A stretch of DNA of 64,000 bases from Citricoccus sp. CH26A (GCF_000224415.1 NZ_AFXQ01000003.1:184768-248767), one strand, 5' to 3'; numbered from the stretch's first letter, positions 42,753 through 52,205 are shown. The notes: generated from the sequence alone by a model not told the origin. Numbers and translations: made by a program.

Positions 42753-43506
42753 GACCCAGCACCTCCTGCCCCTGCGCGCCCAGGACGTGCTCGACGAACG
42801 CGTCGGCCGGCCCGGGATGCTCCGCCTCCGCCAGCGCGGCGATCGGGTAGGTGTTCACGGCCGACCGGGCGTGCTCCAGGTCCACGGTGTGCACCGCGTC
42901 CCCGGCCCGGGTGGCGTCCGTGACGTAGACCAGCCCGGCATCGGCCTCCCCTGAAGTGACCTTGCCCAGCACGTCCGTGACGGAGGACTCCTCGCTGACC
43001 GGGTCCAGGGCGAGACCGGACGCCCGGGCGAGGGCGGCCGTGGCCTGGCCGCAGGGGACCTGGGGGGCGCAGGCCACCAGGTTCACGCCCTCGGCCGCGG
43101 CGTCCGCGAGGGACGTGATGCCCGCGGGGTTGTCCGGGGGCGTGACCAGCGTGAGCACGTTAGTGGCGAACGGGCGGGGCGCACCGGAGACGGCCCCGGC
43201 GCCGACGGCCCGGTCCATGGTCGGCACGTCCGCCGAGGCGAAGACGTCCGCCGGCGCCCCGGCGATGATCTGCTGGACCAGGTCGGACGACCCGGCGACG
43301 TTGAACCGCACCGTCACGCCGGGGTGCTCGGCCTCGAAGTCCTCGCCGATCTGCTCGAAGGCGTCCGTCAGCGAGGCCGCCGCGAAGACGGTCAGCGTGA
43401 CGTCCCCGGCGGGGGTGTCCTGGGCGGCGGAGCCTCCGGTGCAACCGGTCATCATGGGTGCCGAGGCGGCGGCCAGGGCGAGCAGCGCGGTGGTGCGGGC
43501 CCTCAC
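42730..43506 (-). CDS. modA: Molybdate-binding lipoprotein
   Basis: 258 residues. A signal peptide ends in a lipobox, APMMTGC (Cys22), so the protein is anchored outside the membrane. The ModA core starts VTLTVFAAASLTDAFEQI and includes RFNVAGSSDLVQQI and GAPADVFASA. GTG 43506 begins 2 bp after the stop of the Mop-domain gene. It supplies molybdate for the NasC cofactor among others. Confidence 0.94.
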   Translation of the reverse strand: MRARTTALLALAAASAPMMTGCTGGSAAQDTPAGDVTLTVFAAASLTDAFEQIGEDFEAEHPGVTVRFNVAGSSDLVQQIIAGAPADVFASADVPTMDRAVGAGAVSGAPRPFATNVLTLVTPPDNPAGITSLADAAAEGVNLVACAPQVPCGQATAALARASGLALDPVSEESSVTDVLGKVTSGEADAGLVYVTDATRAGDAVHTVDLEHARSAVNTYPIAALAEAEHPGPADAFVEHVLGAQGQEVLGHAGFGHP

Positions 43507-43508
43507 GG

Positions 43509-43910
43509 TCAGGCCTCGTCGCGGTCGATGATCACGGTGGTGGCCTTCACGACCGCGGACGCCGGCATGCCCGGTTCCAGCTCCAGGTCCAGGGCGGCCT
43601 CCGCGCTCATCAGGGACACCACGCGGAAGGGCCCGCACTGCAGGGTCACCTGGGCCATCACGGTGTCCATGACCACGTCGGTCACCAGCCCGGTGAACCG
43701 GTTGCGGGCCGAGACGCGCAGCCCGTGCGCGTCGGCGTCGGCCTGGGCGGTGGTCTCCCGGACCAGCCGGGCCACCTCCACGCCGTCGACGGCGGCCCGC
43801 CCGGCCTCGTCGGTGTGGGCGGTCAGGCGTCCGGAGGACACCCAGCGGCGCACGGAGTCGTCGCTGACACCCAGGTACCGGGACGCCTCGGCGATGCGCA
43901 GCAGGGTCAT
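43509..43910 (-). CDS. HTH and Mop (TOBE) domain molybdate-binding protein
   Basis: 133 residues. The first 55 form an excisionase/MerR-like helix-turn-helix (LLRIAEASRYLGVSDDSVRR). Residues about 65-131 form one Mop domain (SARNRFTGLVTDVVMDTVMA; later PGMPASAVVKATTVII). It is a plausible molybdate-responsive regulator or storage protein for the mod operon it heads, and supplies the Mop module that ModC lacks. TAGGGT (minus strand, 43923-43918) is 7 bp before ATG 43910. Confidence 0.88.
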   Translation of the reverse strand: MTLLRIAEASRYLGVSDDSVRRWVSSGRLTAHTDEAGRAAVDGVEVARLVRETTAQADADAHGLRVSARNRFTGLVTDVVMDTVMAQVTLQCGPFRVVSLMSAEAALDLELEPGMPASAVVKATTVIIDRDEA

Positions 43911-43970
43911 GGTCCCGACCCTACGTCACGCACCTGCGGCAGGAAAGGGTGCCACGAGGCGCAAGTGCGG

Positions 43971-45182
43971 TTACTCGGAGAGCAGCCTCTGGATGCGGCC
44001 GACACCCTCGGCGAGGTCCTCGTCGCCCAGGGCGTAGGACAGCCGCAGGAAGCCCGAGGGCCCGAACGCCTCGCCCGGGACGACGGCCACCTCGGCCTCG
44101 CCGAGGATGAACCCGGCCAGTTCGGCGGAGGTCTGCGGGGTCACGTCGCGGTAGGTCCTCCCCAGTGCGTCGCGGACGTCCACGTAGGCGTAGAAGGCGC
44201 CCTCCGGCGTCGGGCAGGAGAACCCGGGCACCGCGTTCAGGGCCTCGACCATGGCCCGGCGGCGCCGGTCGAAGGCCGCCTTCATCTCCTGCACCGCGTC
44301 CAGGGGGCCGGAGACGGCGGCCAGTGCCGCGCGCTGGGAGACATTGGCGACGTTGGAGGTGGCGTGGGACTGCAGGTTCGCGGCGGCCTTGATGACGTCC
44401 TTCGGGCCGGCCATCCAGCCCACCCGCCAACCGGTCATGGCATAGGTCTTGGCCACCCCGTTGAGGATCACCACCTGCTCGGCCAGCTCCGGCACGGCGG
44501 CGGCGATCGAGGTGAACGGCACGCCGTCGTAGGTCAGGTGCTCGTAGATCTCGTCCGTGACGACCCACAGGCCCCTCGCGGCGGCCCAGCGGCCGATCTC
44601 GGCGGTGGCCTCCGGGGAGTACACGGCGCCGGTCGGATTGGAGGGGGAGACGAACAGCAGCACCTTGGTGCGGTCGGTCAGCGCCGCCTCAAGCTGGTCC
44701 ACGGAGACCTTGTACCCGGTCTCCGGGCCGGCGAAGACCTCCACGGGCACGCCGCCGGCCAGCCGGATCGACTCGGGGTACGTGGTCCAGAAGGGCGTGG
44801 GGACGATGACCTCGTCACCCGGGTCCAGCAGGGTGGCGAAGGTGTTGTAGACGGCCTGCTTGCCGCCGTTGGTCACCAGGACCTGGCTCGGCTCCAGGCT
44901 CACGCCGGAGTCCCGCAGGGTCTTGTCCGCGATCGCCTGGCGCAGCTCGGGCAGTCCGGCGGCGGGGGAGTAGCGGTGGTTCCTCGGGTCGCGAGCGGCC
45001 TCGACGGCCGCCTCGACGATGTACCCCGGGGTGGGGAAGTCCGGCTCGCCGGCACCGAAGCCTATGACGGGGCGACCGGCGGCCTTGAGGGCCTTGGCCT
45101 TGGCATCGACGGCCAGGGTGGCCGACTCGGCGATCGATCCGATGCGCTGGGAGACACGACTGCGCGGAGTGTGTGACGTCAT
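43971..45182 (-). CDS. Pyridoxal phosphate aminotransferase, aspartate type
   Basis: 403 residues of the class I, group Ib aminotransferases. PLP lysine is in [16 protein letters not shown] (about Lys245). [33 protein letters not shown] and LRLSYAL with the substrate Arg are all present. Probably aspartate:2-oxoglutarate transamination; prephenate activity is possible in this subgroup. TAGGCT (minus strand, 45195-45190) is 7 bp before ATG 45182. The gap to the next minus-strand gene is 60 bp. Confidence 0.92.
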   Translation of the reverse strand: MTSHTPRSRVSQRIGSIAESATLAVDAKAKALKAAGRPVIGFGAGEPDFPTPGYIVEAAVEAARDPRNHRYSPAAGLPELRQAIADKTLRDSGVSLEPSQVLVTNGGKQAVYNTFATLLDPGDEVIVPTPFWTTYPESIRLAGGVPVEVFAGPETGYKVSVDQLEAALTDRTKVLLFVSPSNPTGAVYSPEATAEIGRWAAARGLWVVTDEIYEHLTYDGVPFTSIAAAVPELAEQVVILNGVAKTYAMTGWRVGWMAGPKDVIKAAANLQSHATSNVANVSQRAALAAVSGPLDAVQEMKAAFDRRRRAMVEALNAVPGFSCPTPEGAFYAYVDVRDALGRTYRDVTPQTSAELAGFILGEAEVAVVPGEAFGPSGFLRLSYALGDEDLAEGVGRIQRLLSE

Positions 45183-45199
45183 GGCGCTCAGCCTACCGG

Positions 45200-45229
45200 T
45201 TCGACTCACTCCCCAAGATGACGTACAGT
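45200..45229 (+). promoter_or_regulatory. Weak candidate promoter of tRNA-Trp-secE-nusG
   Basis: TACAGT (45224-45229) is a reasonable -10 element, but the -35 region (TTCGAC, 45200-45205, 18-bp spacer) is poor. A small GAAA-loop hairpin (GGTGTT/AGCACC, 45239-45254) lies in the predicted leader before the tRNA. Confidence 0.35.
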
Positions 45230-45294
45230 GGATCCCCGGTGTTGAAAAGCACCATGACGGGCCGTGCCGTTGAGTCGTCGCGTTGCGGACCCGA

Positions 45295-45367
45295 AGGGTA
45301 GTGGCGCAATTGGTAGCGCAGCGGTCTCCAAAACCGCAGGTTGCAGGTTCGAGTCCTGTCTACCCTG
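45295..45367 (+). tRNA. tRNA-Trp (CCA)
   Basis: Cloverleaf of 73 nt. Acceptor AGGGTAG (45295-45301) pairs with CTACCCT (45360-45366), the anticodon loop is CTCCAAA with anticodon CCA, and G45367 is the discriminator. The 3' CCA is not encoded. Its position before secE-nusG is the usual bacterial arrangement. Confidence 0.97.
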
Positions 45368-45438
45368 CGCAGGGTGGTCCGGAGTGATCCGGAGCCCCCC
45401 GGCAGGACAGTTCAGTGTCGACGAGCAAGTGAGGCCGC

Positions 45439-45699
45439 GTGACCGAGGCAGCTGCGAACAGCACGGGGGAGAAGACCCCCGACGCCCCGCGGAAGCGTGG
45501 TTTCTTCGGCCGGATCGGCTTGTTCCTGCGCCAGGTCGTGGACGAGCTGCGAAAGGTCGTCACCCCGACCCGCGAGGAACTGGTCAAGCTCACGGGCATC
45601 GTGCTCGCGTTCGTGATCCTGATGATCTTGCTCGTTAGCCTGCTGGACTTCGTGTTCGGCACGGGTGCTTCCTTCGTCTTCGGTGACGGCAGCGCCTGA
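45439..45699 (+). CDS. secE: Preprotein translocase subunit SecE
   Basis: 86 residues, the short single-helix form. The conserved amphipathic helix FFGRIGLFLRQVVDELRKVV precedes TPTREELVKLT and one transmembrane helix (about 52-75). It stabilises SecY in the membrane. GTG 45439. nusG follows after 63 bp. Confidence 0.95.
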   Translation: MTEAAANSTGEKTPDAPRKRGFFGRIGLFLRQVVDELRKVVTPTREELVKLTGIVLAFVILMILLVSLLDFVFGTGASFVFGDGSA

Positions 45700-45762
45700 C
45701 TGGCCAGCCGGAGGACGCGCCCTGCCGGAATGACGTCGACCGCGTGAAGAAAGCAGGAACCC

Positions 45763-46670
45763 GTGTCCGAGCAGGAACTCGAACCGCAGGCCGTTGAGGA
45801 CGCCGTCCTCGCCGAAGAGGCCCAGCCGTCTCAGGAGCCCCAGACTGCCGAGGACGCTGCCGTGGCCGGGGAGCCCGTCGAGCCCGCGCTGGACGCCGAG
45901 GTGGAGGACGCCGAGGCCGAACTCGCCGAGGCCGTCGAGGACGACCAGTCCGACGTCGCCGCCGCCGAGGCCGCCACGGACGTCGCCGAGGAAGAGGCTG
46001 ACGCCGCGGCCGCGGCCGCTGCCCCCGCCGTCGCGGAGCCCGCGGCCGACCCGGCCGAGGAGCTGCGCGCGCGGCTGCGCCGCCAGCCCGGTGACTGGTA
46101 CGTCATCCACACCTACGCCGGGTACGAGAAGCGCGTGAAGACCAACCTCGAGACGCGTATCCAGACCCAGGAGATGGAGGACTACATCTATGAGATCGAA
46201 GTCCCCATGGAAGAGGTCGTGGAGATCCGCAACACCACGCGCAAGCTCGTCAACCGGGTGCGCATCCCCGGTTACGTGCTCGTGCGCATGGACCTGACGG
46301 ACGCCTCCTGGGGCGTCGTGCGGCACACCCCCGGCGTCACCGGGTTCGTGGGCAACGCCCATGACCCGATGCCGCTGTCGCTGCAGGAGGTCTTCGACAT
46401 GATCTCCCCTCCGTGCTGCAGGAGGCCACCAAGGCCGCCCAGGCCGAGGGTCGCCCCGCACCGGCCGGGACCGAGGAGTCCATGCCGGCGATCGAGGTCG
46501 ACTTCGAGGTCGGCGAGTCGGTCACCGTCAATGACGGCCCCTTCGAGACCCTCCCGGCCACCATCTCCGAGGTCAAGGTGGAATCCCAGCAGCTCGTGGT
46601 CCTCGTGACCATCTTCGAGCGGGAGACCCCCGTGACCCTGTCCTTCGGCCAGGTCACGAAGATCCGGTAG
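45763..46670 (+). pseudogene. nusG: NusG, frameshifted as sequenced (probable missing C)
   Basis: NusG binds RNA polymerase and affects elongation and Rho termination. GTG 45763 starts an acidic, Ala/Glu-rich N-terminal extension of about 90 residues typical of actinobacteria, then the NGN domain ([20 protein letters not shown] to EVFDMI). The frame is then lost; the KOW domain continues in another frame ([20 protein letters not shown] to FGQVTKIR). Adding one C to the run of four at 46406-46409 restores one frame ([14 protein letters not shown]). nusG is normally essential, so a sequencing or assembly error is likely. Confidence 0.93.
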
Positions 46671-46773
46671 GACAGTCCAGACTTCGCCCCCGCACGGTTG
46701 CTTTGGCCGGGCGGGAGCGGACCGGCTGCCGCGCCACGGCGGCCACCAGCCCCGGGACACGCTCCTGTGCCCC

Positions 46774-46786
46774 GCGGGAAACCCGC
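46774..46786 (+). promoter_or_regulatory. Hairpin in the rplK leader
   Basis: GCGGG, AAA, CCCGC forms a perfect small stem 18 bp before the rplK ATG. L1 autoregulation sites occupy similar places in other bacteria, but no conserved L1-binding motif was confirmed. Confidence 0.3.
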
Positions 46787-46804
46787 AAGTAGAAGGACCC
46801 GAAA

Positions 46805-47236
46805 ATGGCCCCCAAGAAGAAGGTCGCAGGCCTGATCAAGCTGCAGATCCAGGCAGGCGCCGCCAACCCGGCACCTCCGATCGGCCCTGCGCTCGGTCAG
46901 CACGGCGTGAACATCATGGAGTTCTGCAAGGCGTACAACGCCGCGACGGAATCCCAGCGCGGCAACGTCGTGCCGGTGGAGATCACCGTGTACGAGGACC
47001 GCTCGTTCACCTTCGTCACCAAGACCCCGCCGGCCGCCGAGCTGATCAAGAAGGCCGCAGGCGTCAAGAAGGGCTCCGCCACCCCGCACACGGACAAGGT
47101 CGGCAAGCTGACCCAGGCCCAGTGCGAGGAGATCGCCCAGACCAAGATGGAAGACCTCAACGCCAACGATGTCCAGGCCGCGGCCAAGATCATCGCCGGC
47201 ACCGCCCGTTCCATGGGCATCACCGTCGACGGCTGA
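46805..47236 (+). CDS. rplK: 50S ribosomal protein L11
   Basis: 143 residues. [20 protein letters not shown] and the stretch [20 protein letters not shown] are diagnostic. It binds 23S rRNA at the GTPase centre. The thiopeptide-relevant proline-rich N-terminal linker looks unaltered. AGAAGGA precedes the ATG. Confidence 0.98.
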   Translation: MAPKKKVAGLIKLQIQAGAANPAPPIGPALGQHGVNIMEFCKAYNAATESQRGNVVPVEITVYEDRSFTFVTKTPPAAELIKKAAGVKKGSATPHTDKVGKLTQAQCEEIAQTKMEDLNANDVQAAAKIIAGTARSMGITVDG

Positions 47237-47310
47237 CGGAACCCCTCACACCCCCAGTGGCAGGGTCGCGCGCGACCCGCAGACCACGACTGCATAAGGA
47301 GAACACGCAG

Positions 47311-48015
47311 ATGGCACAGCGCAGCAAAGCATACAAGGCCGCCCAGGAGAAGATCGGGGACGCTGTCTACGGCCCCGCCGAGGCGATCGCCCTGGCCAAG
47401 GAGACCAACCCGTCGAAGTCCGACGCCACCGTGGAGGTCGCCTTCCGCCTGAGCGTCGACCCGCGCAAGGCCGACCAGATGGTGCGCGGCACCGTCAACC
47501 TGCCGCACGGCACCGGCAAGACCGCCCGCGTGGTCGTCTTCGCCACCGGTGACAAGGCCGCGGCCGCCGAGGCCGCCGGCGCAGACCTCGTCGGCTCCGA
47601 CGACCTGATCGCCCGGATCTCCGGCGGCTGGACCGACTTCGACGCCGCCGTGGCCTCGCCGGACATGATGGGCAAGGTCGGCCGCCTGGGCAAGATCCTC
47701 GGCCCGCGCAACCTGATGCCGAACCCGAAGACCGGCACCGTGACCCCGGACGTGGCCAAGGCCGTGACCGACATCAAGGGTGGCAAGATCGACTTCCGCG
47801 TCGACAAGCACGCCAACCTGCACTTCATCATCGGCAAGACCAGCTTCGACGCCGACAAGCTGGCGGAGAACTACGCCGCCGCCCTCGAGGAGGTGCTGCG
47901 CCTGAAGCCGTCCGCCTCCAAGGGCCGGTACATCTCCAAGGCCACCATCTCCACCACCTTCGGTCCCGGCATCAAGGTCGACCCGAACGTGGTCAAGGTG
48001 ACCGCCGAGGCCTGA
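47311..48015 (+). CDS. rplA: 50S ribosomal protein L1
   Basis: 234 residues. [35 protein letters not shown] and the C-terminal half are typical. It binds 23S rRNA at the L1 stalk and usually represses its own rplKA message. ATG 47311 has TAAGGAG upstream; the open frame extends further 5' inside rplK but is not coding there. Confidence 0.97.
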   Translation: MAQRSKAYKAAQEKIGDAVYGPAEAIALAKETNPSKSDATVEVAFRLSVDPRKADQMVRGTVNLPHGTGKTARVVVFATGDKAAAAEAAGADLVGSDDLIARISGGWTDFDAAVASPDMMGKVGRLGKILGPRNLMPNPKTGTVTPDVAKAVTDIKGGKIDFRVDKHANLHFIIGKTSFDADKLAENYAAALEEVLRLKPSASKGRYISKATISTTFGPGIKVDPNVVKVTAEA

Positions 48016-48030
48016 TCCTCATCCGCGGCC

Positions 48031-48068
48031 GAGCGCCGGATCCCGGGAGTCCCCGGGGTCCGGCGCTC
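48031..48068 (+). terminator. Terminator of the rplKA operon
   Basis: A 17-bp stem with one G-U pair (48031-48047 with 48052-48068, loop AGTC) lies 16 bp after the rplA stop. It has no U-tract. Confidence 0.72.
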
Positions 48069-48171
48069 CGTCGTTCCGGCGCAGGCGCCGGCCCCGGGGC
48101 GCCCAGCACTCGACGCCGTGCGCGACGCGGAGCAGAATTCCTCCCCAGAGGGGCGAGGAAGGCAGTGCACC

Positions 48172-49815
48172 ATGGTCTCGGCACACCCGGTGCCGTCGCG
48201 CCCGGCATCCCCCGGCCCCACGCGACGGAACCTGATCTCCGGCGCCGCCGCGGCGGTCGCCCTCTCCGCCGTCACCGCGCCCCCGGCCGGTGTCGCCCAG
48301 GCCGCCACCGGCCGCGCCTGGGTACCGTACGTGGTCACCGCGCGGGACACGGCCACCTCGGCCACCCGGCCGCTCCACGAGTTCCGCGGCCTGTGGGTGG
48401 CCACCGTGCTCAACATCGACTGGCCCTCGCGCCCGGGGCTGAGCGTCACCCAGCAGCGCGCCGAGCTGGGCGAGCTCATCCGACTGGCCGCCCTGCGGGG
48501 CTGCAACGCGGTCCTGCTGCAGGTCCGGGCGGCCGGTGACCGCTTCTACCGGTCCACGCTCGGGGAGCCGTGGTCACGGTACCTGACCGGCACCCTGGGC
48601 CAGGACCCGGGCTGGGACCCGCTCGAGTGGGCGGTGGCCGAGGCGTCGCGGCGCGGACTGGAGGTCCACGCCTGGGCCAACCCCTTCCGGGTGGCCATGG
48701 ACACCTCGCTGACCTCGCTGTACCCGGGCAGCTTCGCCGCGCGCAACCCGTCCTTCACCTACGCCTACGGGGGGAGGCGGTACCTGGATCCCGGCCGGCC
48801 GGAGGTGCGCCTGCACGTGCGGGCGGTGCTGGCCGAGATCGCCGCGCGCTACGGCGTGGCCGGCGTGCACCTGGACGACTACTTCTACCCGTACCCGGCG
48901 GCGGGCCAGGTCATCGGCGACGACGCCTCCTTCGCGCGCTACGGTGCCGGACGGACCCGTGCCACCTGGCGCCGGGACAACGTCAACCGGTTCGTGCGCT
49001 ACGCCGGCCTGGACGTCCACGCGGCCGACCGGCGCGCCGTCTTCAGCGTCAGCCCCTTCGGCATCTGGCGCAACCGCAGCAGCTCCACGGCCGGTTCGGA
49101 CACCGCCGGGCTCCAGGCGTACGACGACCTGTACGCCGACACGCGCCTGTGGCTGCGCGAGCAGTGGACGGACCTGTTCATCCCCCAGCTGTACTGGCAG
49201 CAGGGACACCCGACGGCGGACTACGACGTGCTGTCCCGCTGGTGGTCCCTGCAGGGCACCGTGACCCGCACGCACGTCGCCCTGGGGGAGGCCGTGTACA
49301 AGGTCGGCGACGCCGGCTGGACGAATCCCGCGGAACTGAGCAACCACGTGGCGCTGGGCCGCCGGCTGACACAGGGGGAGGGGAATGCCTACTACAACGC
49401 CAGTGCCGTCCGCGCGGACGAGCTCGGGGCGATGAGCCGGGTGCGCTCGGCGCACTACCAGCGCCGGGCCCTGCCGCTGCCCGTCCGGTGGCTCAACGCC
49501 GCCCGGCCGCCGTCGCCGGCGTTCACCCGGGCCGGGCGCACGACCACCGGCCTCACCCTGGAGTGGACGCTGCCGGCCGGTGCGGAACCCGCCCGCTGGA
49601 TCGCCATCTGGCGGCAGCGCGCCTACAGCGCCACCATCCCGGCGCTGCCGGGGACGGCCGAGGACCTCCTGGCCGTCCTGCCGGCGGTCACCGGGACGAG
49701 GCGCTGGGGGGACCTCACCGCGGAGCCCCGGCGCCGGTACTGGTACGTCATCCAGGCCGTCAGCAGGACGGGGACCGTCGCGGCGGCGGGGTCCGCGATC
49801 ATGGTCTGGGCATGA
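48172..49815 (+). CDS. Secreted glycoside hydrolase-like family 10 (GHL10/YngK) protein
   Basis: 547 residues. An N-terminal Tat-like signal (PTRRNLISGAAAAVALSAV) precedes the GHL10 core: EFRGLWVATVLNIDWPSRPG, GCNAVLLQVRAAGDRFY, EPWSRYLTG, RGLEVHAWANPFRV, VAGVHLDDYFYPYP. A C-terminal fibronectin-III-like region begins about 450. The family acts on, or is predicted to act on, glycans; the substrate is unknown. ATG 48172 has GAGGAAGG upstream. It splits the usual rplA-rplJ neighbourhood. Confidence 0.88.
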   Translation: MVSAHPVPSRPASPGPTRRNLISGAAAAVALSAVTAPPAGVAQAATGRAWVPYVVTARDTATSATRPLHEFRGLWVATVLNIDWPSRPGLSVTQQRAELGELIRLAALRGCNAVLLQVRAAGDRFYRSTLGEPWSRYLTGTLGQDPGWDPLEWAVAEASRRGLEVHAWANPFRVAMDTSLTSLYPGSFAARNPSFTYAYGGRRYLDPGRPEVRLHVRAVLAEIAARYGVAGVHLDDYFYPYPAAGQVIGDDASFARYGAGRTRATWRRDNVNRFVRYAGLDVHAADRRAVFSVSPFGIWRNRSSSTAGSDTAGLQAYDDLYADTRLWLREQWTDLFIPQLYWQQGHPTADYDVLSRWWSLQGTVTRTHVALGEAVYKVGDAGWTNPAELSNHVALGRRLTQGEGNAYYNASAVRADELGAMSRVRSAHYQRRALPLPVRWLNAARPPSPAFTRAGRTTTGLTLEWTLPAGAEPARWIAIWRQRAYSATIPALPGTAEDLLAVLPAVTGTRRWGDLTAEPRRRYWYVIQAVSRTGTVAAAGSAIMVWA

Positions 49816-49833
49816 GTGCGGCATCATGGGGCC

Positions 49834-50967
49834 ATGACCGACACGCGGCACGGCCCGGCGCTCGACTGGCTCGAGCTGCCCCCGCACCTCGACCAGTCCC
49901 GCCTGCCGATGCCGGACACCACGGCCGACTTCCTCCAGGTCTCCCAGCTGGCCAACCTGATCACCTCCCTGTTCTGGGGCACCAACGACTTCTATGAATC
50001 GCCGGAGAACCGGCTCGCCGCGGCCCGGCCCCGTCCGGACTTCCGGATGGACTACGTCGCCGCGCGGCTGGACGACGCCGAGGATCCCGGCCGGATCGTC
50101 GGGTTCGGATTCCTCACCGCCACGCCGGCCGCGGCCACGGCCGAGGTGTGGGTGGGGGTGCACCCGGGTTTCCGGCGCCGGGGCGTGGGGTCGGCGCTGC
50201 TGGCCGGGATCGAGGCCGAGGCGCTGCGCCGGGGGCACACCACGCTGCAGTCCTGGACGGACAACGCCCTCGTGGACCCGGCGGCCGCCGGCCCGCCGGA
50301 GGTGCGGTCCGACGCGGCGGACGCGGCGTTCGCCGCGGCCCGCGGCTACGGGCTGGCCCAGCTGGAGTGGTGTTCGGTGCTGGCGCTGCCCGCGGCGGCC
50401 GGGCCGGCCCGGCAGGTGGAGGCGGCGGCCGGTCCGGGCGGAGACTACGAGCTGGTGGGCTGGGAGGGTGCCTGCCCCGAGGAATACGCCGAGTCGATGG
50501 CGGGGCTGCGGGGGCGGATGCTGGCCGAGGCGCCCCGGGGAGAGCTCGAGATCGTTCCCGAGGCCTGGAACGTGGACCGCCTGCGCGCGGAGGAACGGGC
50601 CCGGGAGCAGATCCACCTCACCCCGGTCACCACCGCCGTGCTGCACCGGCCCTCGGGCCGGCTGGTGGGGCACTCGGACATCGAGACCTTCCGGGACCTG
50701 CCGCAGGTCGCCTACCAGGGCAGCACCCTGGTGCACCCCGACCACCGCGGGCGCCACCTCGCGCTGCTGATGAAGGCCGCCAACATCTCGCGGCTGGTGC
50801 GGTCCAGGCCCACCGTCGAGCGGGTGTACGCCTGGGCCGCGCGGGAGAACGCGCCGATCCTGCGCGCCCACGAGACGCTGGGCTTCCGGCCGGTGGCCAC
50901 CCATCCCGGCTGGCAGAAGAGGATTGGGGAGAGCGGGAGCCCGGGGTCCGGCGGCCCGATTTGGTGA
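49834..50967 (+). CDS. Tandem GNAT-domain acetyltransferase
   Basis: 377 residues with two GNAT halves. The first has the acetyl-CoA loop VWVGVHPGFRRRGVGSALLA (about 110-129). The second has STLVHPDHRGRHLALLMKAA (about 295-314) and ends in a normal GNAT tail (ENAPILRAHETLGFRPV). This layout resembles mycothiol-synthase-like proteins and Eis-unrelated double GNATs. Substrate unknown. No strong Shine-Dalgarno sequence precedes ATG 49834. The stop overlaps the -35 region of the rplJ promoter. Confidence 0.85.
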   Translation: MTDTRHGPALDWLELPPHLDQSRLPMPDTTADFLQVSQLANLITSLFWGTNDFYESPENRLAAARPRPDFRMDYVAARLDDAEDPGRIVGFGFLTATPAAATAEVWVGVHPGFRRRGVGSALLAGIEAEALRRGHTTLQSWTDNALVDPAAAGPPEVRSDAADAAFAAARGYGLAQLEWCSVLALPAAAGPARQVEAAAGPGGDYELVGWEGACPEEYAESMAGLRGRMLAEAPRGELEIVPEAWNVDRLRAEERAREQIHLTPVTTAVLHRPSGRLVGHSDIETFRDLPQVAYQGSTLVHPDHRGRHLALLMKAANISRLVRSRPTVERVYAWAARENAPILRAHETLGFRPVATHPGWQKRIGESGSPGSGGPIW

Positions 50968-50990
50968 TGCGCCGCCGTCGCACGTATTCT
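50961..50990 (+). promoter_or_regulatory. Promoter of rplJL
   Basis: TTGGTG (50961-50966), 18 bp, TATTCT (50985-50990). The predicted start near 50997 gives a leader of about 200 nt before rplJ. Confidence 0.55.
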
Positions 50991-50996
50991 TGACGG

Positions 50997-51197
50997 ACCA
51001 AAGACCGCCGGTCGTCGGATCCCTCGCGGAATCGATCGTAAAGCCCTCCTTCAGGAGGCGGCCTGCGCAGGTGAGACAGAGCAACGCCTTCCCGGTGAGC
51101 CCCAGGGCTCGACGGTACTGCCACGCCCCGTGCACCTGCACGGGGCGTTTTCTTGTCTCCAGGACGGGTGCCGGCCCCAAGTAATGGAAGGAGTGCC
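50997..51197 (+). promoter_or_regulatory. rplJL leader (L10-type) with internal terminator
   Basis: The leader contains CCTCCTTCAGGAGG (51046-51059), a short hairpin, and near its end a perfect 12-bp stem (51123-51134 with 51137-51148) followed by TTTTCTT, a good intrinsic terminator 44 bp before rplJ. This suggests attenuation or readthrough control, in the place where L10 leaders usually bind the L10-L7/L12 complex. The L10-binding kink-turn was not verified. Confidence 0.62.
51123..51154 (+). terminator. Intrinsic terminator within the rplJL leader
   Basis: Stem ACGCCCCGTGCA / TGCACGGGGCGT with a CC loop and the U-rich TTTTCTT tail. It lies upstream of the gene it would control, so it is more likely an attenuator than the end of the GNAT transcript, although both are possible. 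Confidence 0.82.
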
Positions 51198-51743
51198 ATG
51201 GCGACGTCTGAGAAGAACGCTGTTGTGGCGGAGCTGGCGGAACTGTTCCGCACCTCCACCGCAGCCGTCCTGACGGAATACCGTGGTCTCACCGTGGCCG
51301 AGCTCAAGGAGCTCCGCCGTGCACTCGGTGAGAACGCGACCTACGCCGTGGTGAAGAACACGCTCAGCGAGATCGCGGCCAAGCAGGCCGGCATCGACGC
51401 CTTCGAGGGCAAGATGTCCGGTCCGTCCGCGATTGCCTTCGTCTCCGGCGACCCGGTGGACGCGGCCAAGGCGATGCGTGACTTTGCCAAGAACCACGAT
51501 GCCCTCATCGTCAAGGGCGGCTACATGGAGGGCCAGTTCCTCGATGAGGCGGCCGTCAAGAAGCTCGCTGACCTCGAGTCCCGCGAGGTTCTGCTGGGCA
51601 AGCTGGCAGGTGCCATGAAGGGCAACCTGTACAAGGCGGCCTACATGCTGCAGGCCCCGCTGTCCCAGGCCGTCCGCACCGTGGACGCCCTGCGCGCGAA
51701 GGTCGAGGAGCAGGGCGGCACCGCTGCCCCCGCGGCCGAGTAG
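51198..51743 (+). CDS. rplJ: 50S ribosomal protein L10
   Basis: 181 residues. The N-terminal rRNA-binding domain includes [20 protein letters not shown] and [21 protein letters not shown]-terminal helices anchor L7/L12 dimers. ATG 51198 has GGAAGGAG upstream; an in-frame GTG at 51153 lies in the leader terminator and is not used. Confidence 0.97.
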   Translation: MATSEKNAVVAELAELFRTSTAAVLTEYRGLTVAELKELRRALGENATYAVVKNTLSEIAAKQAGIDAFEGKMSGPSAIAFVSGDPVDAAKAMRDFAKNHDALIVKGGYMEGQFLDEAAVKKLADLESREVLLGKLAGAMKGNLYKAAYMLQAPLSQAVRTVDALRAKVEEQGGTAAPAAE

Positions 51744-51815
51744 CACCCTCCGGTCGCGTCCAGCGGCCACGTTTCACCCCACATACGTGAGAACCCTCAA
51801 GTAAAGGAGCCAATC

Positions 51816-52205
51816 ATGGCCAAGCTGTCCACTGAAGAGCTGCTCGAGCAGTTCGCCGAGCTGTCCCTCATCGAGCTGTCCGAGTTCGTCAAGGCGTTCG
51901 AGGAGAAGTTCGAGGTCACCGCTGCCGCACCGGTCGCCGCCGCTGCCGCCCCCGCCGCCGGTGGCGGCGACGCCGCTGCTGCCGCCGAGGAGCAGAGCGA
52001 GTTCGACGTCGTCCTCGAGGCCGCCGGCGACAAGAAGATCGGCGTCATCAAGGAGGTCCGCGCCCTGACCTCGCTGGGTCTGAAGGAAGCCAAGGACCTG
52101 GTCGACTCCGCTCCGAAGGCCGTCCTGGAGGGCGTCAACAAGGAGACCGCCGACAAGGCCAAGGAGCAGCTCGAGGCTGCCGGCGCCACCATCACCCTCA
52201 AGTGA
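51816..52205 (+). CDS. rplL: 50S ribosomal protein L7/L12
   Basis: 129 residues. An N-terminal dimerisation region ([20 protein letters not shown]), an Ala-rich hinge, and the C-terminal domain [20 protein letters not shown] with [16 protein letters not shown]. It recruits translation factors to the ribosome. The gene is 72 bp from rplJ and has a TAAAGGAG ribosome site. Confidence 0.98.
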   Translation: MAKLSTEELLEQFAELSLIELSEFVKAFEEKFEVTAAAPVAAAAAPAAGGGDAAAAAEEQSEFDVVLEAAGDKKIGVIKEVRALTSLGLKEAKDLVDSAPKAVLEGVNKETADKAKEQLEAAGATITLK

